From: Demequina sediminis
Lineage (GTDB): Bacteria > Actinomycetota > Actinomycetes > Actinomycetales > Demequinaceae
Direction of reading: 5' to 3'
DNA length: 64,000 bases
Assembly (NCBI RefSeq): GCF_030296675.1
Contig: NZ_AP027736.1
Span: 372,001 to 436,000 of the forward strand
In this document: one piece after another, positions 26,186 through 33,531 of the stretch
Layout: every line of letters starts with the position of its first letter
Numbering within the stretch: the first letter of the stretch is position 1
Notes under the pieces: generated by a model
Told to the model about the DNA's origin: nothing
The model's input: only the letters and a program-made list of their open reading frames with translations
Database searches by the model: none
Program-made: the position numbers and the translations under genes

Positions 26186-27012
26186 GGCACGCCGAACCCT
26201 GACTCGGTGAGCATCGCGCGCGCCTCGGGCCCCGTCACGTAGTCGACGAAGTCCGAGGCGAGGGTCGGCTCGGCGGCGGCGTCGAGCGGCGCGATCGGAT
26301 AGCGCGTGAGGACGCGCTCGGTTCCCTCGATCGCCACGGCCTCGACGCCGTCCGCCCGGGCGATGTCGGTCGCGTAGACCACCCCGGCATCGGCCTGACC
26401 CGAGGCCACCTTCGCGAGCACGTCGCTCACCGACTGCTCCTCGGAGGCCGGCGCGAGCCTGAGCGCGTCGAGCGCGGCGAGCTCCGCGGTCGCGGCGCCG
26501 CACGGGACCTGCGGGGCGCAGATCACGGACACGACCGCGGGATCCTCGAGGTCGGCCAGGGCCGTGACGCCCGCGGGGTTGCCCGCGGGTACCGCGATGA
26601 CCAGGTGGTTCTTTGCGAAGAGGCGGGGCTCGACGGCGACCAGGTCCGCCACGGCATCCATCTGGGTGGTGTTCGCGGAGGCGAACACGTCGGCGGGAGC
26701 GCCCTCGGCGATCTGTGCGGCCAGATCCGAGGAGCCGCCGTAGGTGACGCGCACGTCGACGTCGGGGTGCGCGATCTCGAACTGATCGGCGATGCGCTCC
26801 ATGACCTCGGAGAGGGAGGCGGCGGCGTAGACGCTGAGGGTGCGTGACGGTTCGCGAGAGGTGTTCTCCGCGTGGAGGCCGGGGGCGATCCCGCAGCCGG
26901 CGGCGGTGCCCGCGAGCGCGAGCGCGATCCCGGCGGTGCGGGCGTGGGCGGTGCGGGCGGTGTGGGTGGCGCGGGCGGTGCGGGCGGCGCGCCTCGGGGT
27001 GGTGAGGGTCAC
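26182..27012 (-). CDS. modA: Molybdate-binding lipoprotein of the ABC transporter
   Basis: 276 residues. An Ala-rich signal segment ends in ALAGTAAGCG, with a lipobox-like cysteine, so the protein is probably lipid-anchored outside the membrane. The binding domain shows SVYAAASLSEVMERIADQFE, VTYGGSSDLAAQIAEGAPADVFASA and ADAGVVYATDI, all typical of ModA oxyanion contacts. GTG start overlaps the stop of the HTH-TOBE gene. The N-terminal stretch before the hydrophobic core is a low-complexity run of Thr-Ala-Arg repeats. Confidence 0.94.
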   Translation of the reverse strand: MTLTTPRRAARTARATHTARTAHARTAGIALALAGTAAGCGIAPGLHAENTSREPSRTLSVYAAASLSEVMERIADQFEIAHPDVDVRVTYGGSSDLAAQIAEGAPADVFASANTTQMDAVADLVAVEPRLFAKNHLVIAVPAGNPAGVTALADLEDPAVVSVICAPQVPCGAATAELAALDALRLAPASEEQSVSDVLAKVASGQADAGVVYATDIARADGVEAVAIEGTERVLTRYPIAPLDAAAEPTLASDFVDYVTGPEARAMLTESGFGVP

Positions 27013-27410
27013 GCCTTGGCCGCCGGCGTCTCGACGATGACCGTGGTCGCCTTGACCACCGCGGTCGCGACGGAACCGGGCTCGAGGCCCAGCTCCCGCA
27101 CGGCCTCGGCGCTCATGAGCGACACGACGCGGTGCGGTCCGCACTGGAGGTCGACCTGGGCCATGACGCCGTCCGCGATCACGCGCGTGACGATTCCGGT
27201 GAAGCGGTTGCGGGCCGAGCGCCCGACGCCCGTCGGGTCCTCGGGCGCCGCGGCCCGGGAGGCGAAGGCCGCGACGTCGACGCCGTCGACCAGGAGGCGT
27301 CCGGCGGAGTCCTTGAGCGTGGGGATCGACTCGGCGTCGATCCACCTGCGCACGGTGTCGTCGCTCACGCCCAGGAGGGCGGCGGCCTCGGAGACTCGCA
27401 GATGCGGCAT
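27009..27410 (-). CDS. Helix-turn-helix and TOBE-domain molybdate-binding regulator
   Basis: 133 residues. Residues 1-50 are a MerR/excisionase-like HTH (LRVSEAAALLGVSDDTVRRW); residues about 68-130 form one Mop/TOBE domain (NRFTGIVTRVIADGVMAQVDL, LGLEPGSVATAVVKATTV) that binds molybdate. This short ModE-like type is common ahead of modABC in actinobacteria and probably controls the transporter. ATG 27410 lies seven bases after TAGCAT, so the message is leaderless; upstream in-frame codons into the repeat region are not used. Confidence 0.88.
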   Translation of the reverse strand: MPHLRVSEAAALLGVSDDTVRRWIDAESIPTLKDSAGRLLVDGVDVAAFASRAAAPEDPTGVGRSARNRFTGIVTRVIADGVMAQVDLQCGPHRVVSLMSAEAVRELGLEPGSVATAVVKATTVIVETPAAKA

Positions 27411-27417
27411 GAAGACG

Positions 27418-27446
27418 ATGCTAGTGACGCACATGCGGCGCAGCAA
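27418..27446 (-). promoter_or_regulatory. Promoter of the molybdate sensor-modABC operon
   Basis: TTGCTG (27441-27446) and TAGCAT (27418-27423) on the minus strand are 17 bases apart; the ATG follows the -10 after seven bases. No Shine-Dalgarno sequence. Confidence 0.6.
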
Positions 27447-27782
27447 GGCGTCTGGGGTGTGGGTCAGGGGGTGGGGATCGGGGTGCGCGGGTGGGTTGGC
27501 GGAAGGGCGGGTGGGTCGGCGGGTTGGCGGGCGGGGTTTGGTGGGCGGGGTTTGGTGGGCGGGTCCTGGACCGGCTGAGGCCGGGTGACGTTCTGCGGAC
27601 GGCCGCGCTGCGCTTAGCGCAGAGGATTTTGCGATTCTCGAGGCCTCGATGGCCTTGGCGCAGAGGATTTTGCGATCGGGCTGGGTTGAGATCCCAGTGC
27701 AATCTGCAGATCTGATGCGCGAGGCCCGAATCCGCCCCAGAAATCGCAAGATTCTCTGCGCGAAGCGGGTTCCGCCTGCCGG
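27447..27782. repeat. Repeat-rich intergenic spacer with G-tracts and a threefold 19-base motif
   Basis: No convincing gene. 27480-27570 is a run of closely spaced GGG tracts on the plus strand, including a 14-base unit GGCGGGGTTTGGTG repeated in tandem (27530-27543 and 27544-27557). Next, GCGCAGAGGATTTTGCGAT occurs at 27617-27635 and again at 27658-27676, and an inverted near-copy (GCGCAGAGAATCTTGCGAT on the minus strand) at 27743-27761. The inverted copy would allow a large stem-loop between the convergent ends of two operons. The short open frames here are low complexity and lack ribosome binding sites. Confidence 0.65.
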
Positions 27783-29399
27783 TCAACGTTTGAGCACGCC
27801 AAGGACGGACCGCAGGATCGACCGGCCGATCTCGCGCCCCGCGGTGCGCGCGAAGTCGCGCACCGGCGCCGACTCGAGCACCTGCTCGACGCCCGACTTC
27901 TCGGAGCGGCGGGAGGACCCCGAGGAGGACTTGGAAGAGGACCCGGAGGAGGAGCCGCGGGGAGACCCGGAAGAGGACCCGGAAGAGGGCCCGGAAGAGG
28001 ACCCGGCGGAAGGCCCGGGCTCGCGGCTGGCGGCCTTCGCGGCCCGCGCGGTCAGCATCTCGTACGCGCTCTCGCGATCCACGGCCGTCGCATAGCGCGG
28101 CGCGAGCGGAGAGGCCACCACGGCCTCGGCTACCACCTGAGCGGGCGCGGGATCCATGAGCCCGCGCGGCGCGCACAGCCGCGTCCACGCGACCGGGGTC
28201 GGCGCTCCCTTGTCGCTCAGCACCGTCACCACCGCCTCGCCGATACCCATCGTCGTGAGCACCTCCTCGAGGTCGTACGGCGAATTCGGGAAGGTGCGCG
28301 CGGTCGCCCGCATGGCCGCGGCATCGTCCGGAGTGAACGCGCGCAGCGCGTGTTGGATGCGTGAACCCAGCTGGCCCAGGACATCGGCCGGCACGTCCTT
28401 GGGGGTCTGTGTGCAGAAGAACACGCCCACGCCCTTCGAGCGGATGAGCCGCACCGTCTGGGTGACCTGAGCGAGGAACTCCTTGGACGCATCGGCGAAC
28501 AGCAGGTGTGCCTCGTCGAAGAAGAACACGAGGCGCGGCTTGTCCGCGTCGCCCACCTCGGGGAGGTCGGCGAACAGGTCCGCGAGCAGCCACATGAGGA
28601 ACGTCGAGAACAGCTGCGGGTGGTCGAGCAGGCGCGGCAGCTCGAGCGCGGAGATGATGCCCCTGCCGTCGGGCGCGAGCCGCAGCAGATCCGTGGTGTC
28701 GAAGGCCGGCTCGCCAAAGAACTCGTCGCCGCCCTGGGCCTGAAGATTCGCGATCTCGCGCAGCAGCACGCCCGCCGTCTGCGTCGACACCCCGCCGATC
28801 GTCTTGAGCTCCGCCTTGCCCTCGTCGGACGTGAGGTGCGCGATCACGGCGCGCAGGTCCTTGAGGTCGAGCAGCGCGAGCCCGTTGGTGTCCGCCCAGT
28901 GGAACACCAGCCCCAATGCGGATTCCTGGACGTCGGTGAGGCCCAGCACCTTTGCGAGCAGCAGCGGCCCGAAGTCGGTGACGGTCGTGCGCAGCGGCAG
29001 CCCCGTGCCGGCGGCGGCCTCTCCCAGCGCGTAGAACTCGACGGGGTAGGCGCGCGGCTCCCACTCCTGGCCGATGTCGGCGGCTCGCGTGGCGATGAAG
29101 TCCTTGGCCTCGCCCGCGACCGCCATGCCCGACAGTTCGCCCTTGATGTCCGTCACGAAGACCGGCACCCCGGCATCGGACAGCGACTCGGCGAGGCCCT
29201 GCAGCGTGCGCGTCTTGCCCGTCCCTGTCGCCCCCGCGATGAGTCCGTGGCGGTTCATCATCGCGAGTGGGAGGCGCACCTGTGCCGCGGGGTTGCCGGC
29301 TCCGCCCTGCACGAGCGCGCCGAGCGTGATCGACGGACCGTCGAAGGTGTAGCCCGCGGCCACCGCCGCGGCGTGGTCGGGACCGTTCGGTTCGCTCAT
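27783..29399 (-). CDS. HerA-like helicase/ATPase, DUF853 family
   Basis: 538 residues. Walker A GATGTGKT at 56-63, Walker B in LVFFFDEAHLLF, and long conserved segments (VTDIKGELSGMAVAGE, GVSTQTAGVLLREIANLQAQGG, FFCTQTPKDVPADVLGQLG) of the HerA-type DUF853 family, whose cellular job is not settled. A Ser-Gly-rich linker of about 40 residues precedes a final basic helix. Start chosen at ATG 29399: TACATT lies seven bases upstream and the spacer contains GGGGAG. Read literally, the frame continues upstream into the PH-domain gene; I think that join is an artefact of one lost base near 29452-29459. Confidence 0.9.
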   Translation of the reverse strand: MSEPNGPDHAAAVAAGYTFDGPSITLGALVQGGAGNPAAQVRLPLAMMNRHGLIAGATGTGKTRTLQGLAESLSDAGVPVFVTDIKGELSGMAVAGEAKDFIATRAADIGQEWEPRAYPVEFYALGEAAAGTGLPLRTTVTDFGPLLLAKVLGLTDVQESALGLVFHWADTNGLALLDLKDLRAVIAHLTSDEGKAELKTIGGVSTQTAGVLLREIANLQAQGGDEFFGEPAFDTTDLLRLAPDGRGIISALELPRLLDHPQLFSTFLMWLLADLFADLPEVGDADKPRLVFFFDEAHLLFADASKEFLAQVTQTVRLIRSKGVGVFFCTQTPKDVPADVLGQLGSRIQHALRAFTPDDAAAMRATARTFPNSPYDLEEVLTTMGIGEAVVTVLSDKGAPTPVAWTRLCAPRGLMDPAPAQVVAEAVVASPLAPRYATAVDRESAYEMLTARAAKAASREPGPSAGSSSGPSSGSSSGSPRGSSSGSSSKSSSGSSRRSEKSGVEQVLESAPVRDFARTAGREIGRSILRSVLGVLKR

Positions 29400-29406
29400 G
29401 CTCCCC

Positions 29407-29412
29407 AATGTA
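29407..29412 (-). promoter_or_regulatory. Promoter -10 element of the HerA-like gene
   Basis: TACATT on the minus strand, seven bases before ATG 29399. Its presence supports independent expression of the HerA-like gene and argues against a true fusion with the upstream PH-domain gene. Confidence 0.55.
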
Positions 29413-29445
29413 GGGAGGGACGATGCCCGGCGCGCGGCGAGCGGA

Positions 29446-29987
29446 TCAGGCGGGAGGGGAGTGGTGGGCCTTGCGGGCCCGTCCTCGCGGTCGATGGTGT
29501 CAAAGACCTGGTGGTAAAGCTGCGCGTGGACGCGCTCGACGTGGGGGATGTCCTCGAACTCCAGGGGGTCGTCGGACGCGGACTCGATGATGAGCGTGCC
29601 GGTGCGCAGCATGCGGTCGATGAGGCCGTGGCGGAACTGCACCGTGTTGACGCGAGCGAGCGGGATGTCGATGCCGGTCTTGGTCAGCACGCCGGTGCGG
29701 AAGATCACGCGGCGGTCCGTGATGACGAAGTGCGTGGTGAACCAGCGAATGAACGGAGCGATGCCCCACCAGATGACCACGATCGCGAGGATCACGCCGA
29801 TCGCGATGCCGATCACGGTCTGCGTGGTGTCCGTGAGGTCCGATCCCGTCACGAGCATGCCGGCCACGACGGCCGCCGCGACCGCGAGGGCCGCCACGAT
29901 CACGGGGCCGATCAGAGCCTTCCAGTGGGGGTGGCTGTCGACGACGATCTCCTCGTCGGGGGCAAGCAGCGTGCGCGGGTATCCCAT
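29446..29987 (-). CDS. PH-domain (bPH2/YdbS-like) membrane protein
   Basis: About 180 residues. Two membrane helices near residues 27-80 (VIVAALAVAAAVVAGMLV and VIGIAIGVILAIVVIWWGI) are followed by a bacterial PH domain (HFVITDRRVIFRTGVLTKTGID, PLARVNTVQFRHGLIDRMLRTG). TACGTT seven bases before ATG 29987 marks a leaderless promoter. Literally the frame joins the HerA-like gene; adding one C in the run around 29452-29459 produces a TGA at 29446-29448 and separates them. Function unknown; members are thought to be membrane-associated. Confidence 0.8.
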
Positions 29988-29994
29988 GACGCCG

Positions 29995-30000
29995 AACGTA
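29995..30000 (-). promoter_or_regulatory. Promoter -10 element of the PH-domain gene (leaderless)
   Basis: TACGTT on the minus strand with seven bases to ATG 29987 and no ribosome binding site. Confidence 0.5.
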
Positions 30001-30099
30001 GCAGCGGCGACGGTCGCGCGGAAGCCCAGCGCAGTGTGCCGCGAGGCGACGCTGACGCGCCGGTCACGTCCCGGTCACCGCCAGGAAACATGCCGTGGC

Positions 30100-30105
30100 T
30101 AGTGT
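30100..30105 (+). promoter_or_regulatory. Promoter -10 element of the ATP-grasp operon (leaderless)
   Basis: TAGTGT ends seven bases before ATG 30113, with no ribosome binding site, favouring that ATG over an in-frame GTG at 30095. Confidence 0.55.
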
Positions 30106-30112
30106 GGGGCGC

Positions 30113-31704
30113 ATGACCTCGTCACCGAACACGCCGTGGGCCGGCTACCAGCCCGTGCAGGCGTGGGACGAGGCCGTCGACCTCGACGGCAAAGTGAGGG
30201 AGCCGTACTCGCGCGTGTACGCGGAGATCGACCGGATGTCCGGCGATGACCTCTACTCACGGGCCGAGGCTCTCGCCTCGACCTATCTCGCCCAGGGCGT
30301 GACGTTCGATCACGCGGGCGAGGAGCGGCCGTTCCCCCTCGACATCGTCCCTCGCGTCGTGGGCGCTAGCGAGTGGGACATCATCTCGCCCGGTGTGGCG
30401 CAGCGCGTGAAGACCCTCGAGGCCTTTCTCGCGGATGTGTACGGCTCGCAGCATTGCGTCAACGACGGCGTGGTGCCGCGCCGCCTCATCGCTACCTCGC
30501 AGTACTTCTATCGGTCGGCCGCCGGGATCGACCCCGCGAACGGCGTGCGGGTGCACGTGTCGGGAATCGACCTGGTGCGCGACCAGCACGGCATCTGGCG
30601 GGTCCTCGAGGACAACGTCAGGGTGCCGTCGGGAGTCAGCTACGTGCTGTCGAACCGCCGCGCGATGTCGCAGATGTTCCCCGACATGTTCGGCGCGATG
30701 GGCGTGCGCCCGGTGCTCGAGTACTCGCAGCGCCTGCGTGCCGCGCTCGCGAAGTCGGCTCCCGACGATGTCGACGACCCGACCATCGTGGTGCTCACCC
30801 CCGGCGTCTTCAACAGCGCGTACTACGAGCACTCTCTGCTCGCCCGCACCATGGGCGTCGAGCTGGTCGAGGGCCGCGACCTCGAGACCCACAACGGGCG
30901 CGTGTACATGCGCACCACGGCCGGCAGGCGGCGCGTCGACGTCATCTACCGCCGCGTCGACGACGACTACTTGGACCCCGTGGTCTTCCGCCCCGACTCG
31001 ACGCTCGGAGCACCCGGGCTGGTGCACGCCGCGCGGCTCGGTAACGTCACGATCGCGAACGCGATCGGTAACGGCGTCGCGGACGACAAGCTGATCTACA
31101 CGTACATGCCCGACCTCACGCGCTACTACCTGGGGGAGGAGCCGATCCTGCCCAACGTGGACACGTGGCGCCTCGAGGAGCCCGAGGCCCGCGCCGAGGT
31201 CATGGACCGCCTCCACGAGCTCGTGGTCAAGCCCGTCGACGGCGCGGGCGGCAAGGGCGTGACGATCGGCACCAAGGCCTCCGCGCAGGAGCTCGACGCG
31301 GTGAGGGCGCAGATCCTCGAGGACCCGCGCGGCTGGATCGCACAGCCGGTCATCCAGCTGTCGACCGTGCCGACCCTCACCGACGACGGCCTCGAGCCTC
31401 GCCACGTGGACCTGCGCCCGTTCGCGGTCAACGACGGCGACGACGTCTGGGTGCTGCCGGGCGGGCTCACGCGCGTCGCGCTCGCGCGGGGCCAGCTGAT
31501 CGTGAACTCGTCGCAGGGCGGCGGGTCCAAGGACACCTGGGTGCTGGGCGGCGTGCGCCAGCGCAGGGGCGCCACCACGCCGCCGCCGGAGTCGCGCGTC
31601 GAGCTGGCGGGGATCGGCTCGGTGCCGCAGGCGGCCCACCCCGACGACGTCGAGCAGGGGCAGCAGCAACAGCAGCAACAGCAGCAGGGGAACCCTCATG
31701 CTGA
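30113..31704 (+). CDS. Circularly permuted ATP-grasp protein (stop displaced by a probable base loss)
   Basis: About 530 residues, of the circularly permuted ATP-grasp type (DUF404/DUF407). Typical segments: YFYRSAAGIDPANGVRVHVSG, VLEDNVRVPSGVSYVLSNRR, GNGVADDKLIYTYMPDLTRYYL, KPVDGAGGKGVTIG and LRPFAVNDGDDVWVLPGGLTRVA. The family is predicted to form peptide bonds in an uncharacterised peptide-synthesis system with the two genes that follow. The C-terminus is a glutamine run. Literally the frame runs on to 32503 over the next gene in a wrong frame; one added G at 31687-31690 gives a TGA at 31702-31704, overlapping the next ATG. Confidence 0.9.
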
Positions 31705-32621
31705 GCCGCATCGCGGAGTCGCTCTTCTGGATCGGTCGCTATGTCGAGCGCGCGGACAACACCGCGCGGCTGCTCGACGTGCACCTCAACGTGCTGCTCG
31801 AGGACCCCTGGGTCGACGAGCCGAGCGCGAACGCCTCGCTGCTCGCGGTCATGAACTGCGAGATCGAGGCGCCCGTGTCGCGCCGCGATGTGCTCGCGAC
31901 GCTCGCGTTCGACCCGGAGAGGGCATCGTCCATCGCCTGGACGCTGGGTGCGGCACGCGAGAACGCGCGCCGCGCGCGCGAGGTGATCAGCACCGAGGTG
32001 TGGGAGTCGCTCAACACCACGCGCAACCAGCTGCCGCGCTGGAGCGCCTCGGCGCGCCCCCACGAGTACTTCGTGTGGGTGCGCGAGCGCGCCGCGGTGG
32101 TGTGGGGGCTGCACAGCGCGACCACGTCGAGGGACGATGCCTGGCACTTCATGGAGTTGGGACGCTCGCTCGAGCGCGCGGACATGATCGCGCGGCTGCT
32201 CATGACGCGCCACTTCGAGGGAACCTCGGGACCCAACTGGACGACTCTGTTGCGCTCGTGCAGCGCCCACGAGGCGTACCTGCGGACCGTGCGCGCGCTC
32301 GTGACGGAGGAGCGTGCCGCCGAGTTCCTGCTGGTCGACCGGCTGTTCCCCCGCTCGATCGCGTACAACCTGCAGAAGGCCGAGGACACGCTCGGCCTCA
32401 TCGAGGGCGCGTCGAACTCGCGCGCGCTGTCGGACCGCGCGCGGCTCGCCCTCGGACGCGCTCGCACCAACCTCGAGTACCGCGACGTGCGCGACGTGCT
32501 TGACGACCTTCCCAGCCAGATGAGGGAGGTGCAGCGCGCGTGCGGCGCGGCATCGGACCTCATCAGGGACCGCTACTTCCTGCCCGCCTCGACGGTGCTG
32601 TGGAACCAGGAGGCGCTATGA
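31698..32621 (+). CDS. Alpha-E domain protein
   Basis: 307 residues, almost wholly helical, with the family start MLSRIAESLFWIGRYVERAD and the repeat-like ELGRSLERADMIARLL and RSIAYNLQKAEDTL. Known as the obligate neighbour of circularly permuted ATP-grasp proteins (DUF403 family); the biochemical role is unknown. Start overlaps the corrected end of the ATP-grasp gene; the transglutaminase gene follows 13 bases later. It probably forms a complex with the ATP-grasp protein. Confidence 0.92.
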   Translation: MLSRIAESLFWIGRYVERADNTARLLDVHLNVLLEDPWVDEPSANASLLAVMNCEIEAPVSRRDVLATLAFDPERASSIAWTLGAARENARRAREVISTEVWESLNTTRNQLPRWSASARPHEYFVWVRERAAVVWGLHSATTSRDDAWHFMELGRSLERADMIARLLMTRHFEGTSGPNWTTLLRSCSAHEAYLRTVRALVTEERAAEFLLVDRLFPRSIAYNLQKAEDTLGLIEGASNSRALSDRARLALGRARTNLEYRDVRDVLDDLPSQMREVQRACGAASDLIRDRYFLPASTVLWNQEAL

Positions 32622-32634
32622 CACGGGAGACACC

Positions 32635-33471
32635 GTGACCACGCTGCGCATCGAGCACCGCACCACCTTCACGTATTCGACGCCGTTGGTGTCCTCGTAC
32701 AACGAGGCGCGCCTCACGCCGGCGTGGCTGCCGCGCCAGCGCGTGCTCGAGTCGCGTGTCGACGCGGCGCCCATCACGTGGCGCTCGTCGTACCGCGACT
32801 ACTGGGAGGCGGAGGTGGTGGTCTTCGAGGTGCTGCAGCCGCACGAGAGCCTCACCGTCGTGGGACGCAGCCTGGTCGAGGTGGCCGGCGCTCCCGCGCG
32901 TGAGGAGCGTGCCAGCTGGGACACCCTCGCGGGCCCGCGCTTCCAGGACCTGCTGAGCGAGTACCTGGGCGTGAGCGACGTCACCGAGCCCACCGAGGAG
33001 CTCGCCGAGGTCGCACGTGAGGCCGCCAGTCGCCTCGAGCCCGACGCCGCCGCGCGTGCCATCTGCGATCACCTGCACGACCAGATGCGCTACGTGCCGG
33101 GAGCCACCACGGTCCACACGCCCGCGCGGGACGCGTGGGAGGTGCGCTCGGGCGTGTGCCAGGACTTCGCGCACCTCGCGATCGGGGCGCTGCGGACGGT
33201 GGGGATTCCTGCACGCTACGTCTCCGGATACCTGCACCCCAAGCGCGACGCGGAGATCGGGGAGACCGTCGCGGGGGAGTCACACGCGTGGGTCGAGTGG
33301 TGGACGGGCGACTGGTACGGCTTCGACCCGACCAACGACCGCGAGGTGGGTGACCACCACGTGATCGTCGCGCGCGCGAGGGAGTACACGGACATCCCGC
33401 CGCTCACCGGTGTGGTCGCGGGCTCGACGACGGGCCTCGACGTCACCGTGCACGTCACGCAGGTCGAGTAG
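32635..33471 (+). CDS. Transglutaminase-like cysteine protease family protein
   Basis: 278 residues. The N-terminal transglutaminase-associated domain (LRIEHRTTFTYSTPLVSSYNEA) is followed by the papain-like core with catalytic Cys175 (GVCQDFAHLA), His217 (ESHAWVEWW) and Asp231 (GFDPTND). No signal peptide, so it acts in the cytosol. In this three-gene set it is predicted to process or transfer the peptide made by the ATP-grasp protein. GTG start with a GGGAGA-type site. The gene converges on the amidase gene, with a strong hairpin between them. Confidence 0.93.
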   Translation: MTTLRIEHRTTFTYSTPLVSSYNEARLTPAWLPRQRVLESRVDAAPITWRSSYRDYWEAEVVVFEVLQPHESLTVVGRSLVEVAGAPAREERASWDTLAGPRFQDLLSEYLGVSDVTEPTEELAEVAREAASRLEPDAAARAICDHLHDQMRYVPGATTVHTPARDAWEVRSGVCQDFAHLAIGALRTVGIPARYVSGYLHPKRDAEIGETVAGESHAWVEWWTGDWYGFDPTNDREVGDHHVIVARAREYTDIPPLTGVVAGSTTGLDVTVHVTQVE

Positions 33472-33487
33472 CGCTCCACACATGCCA

Positions 33488-33519
33488 CGAGGGGCCGGTC
33501 CATGCGGACCGGCCCCTCG
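33488..33519. terminator. Bidirectional terminator between transglutaminase and amidase genes
   Basis: Perfect 14-base-pair stem (33488-33501 with 33506-33519) and a four-base loop ATGC, centred on GGGGCCGGTCC. It lies 16 bases after the transglutaminase stop and 12 bases from the amidase stop, so it can serve both convergent genes. Confidence 0.85.
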
Positions 33520-33531
33520 CGTCGTGTCGCG

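Noticed and set aside
27783..28030. Plus-strand acidic frame opposite the Ser-Gly tail of the HerA-like gene
   Set aside because: It is the reverse complement of the serine-rich linker and has no start signal or homology.
30113..32503. A 790-codon reading of the ATP-grasp gene continuing over the alpha-E gene
   Set aside because: The extension is Arg/Ala-rich wrong-frame sequence of the alpha-E gene and follows a probable base loss at 31687-31690.
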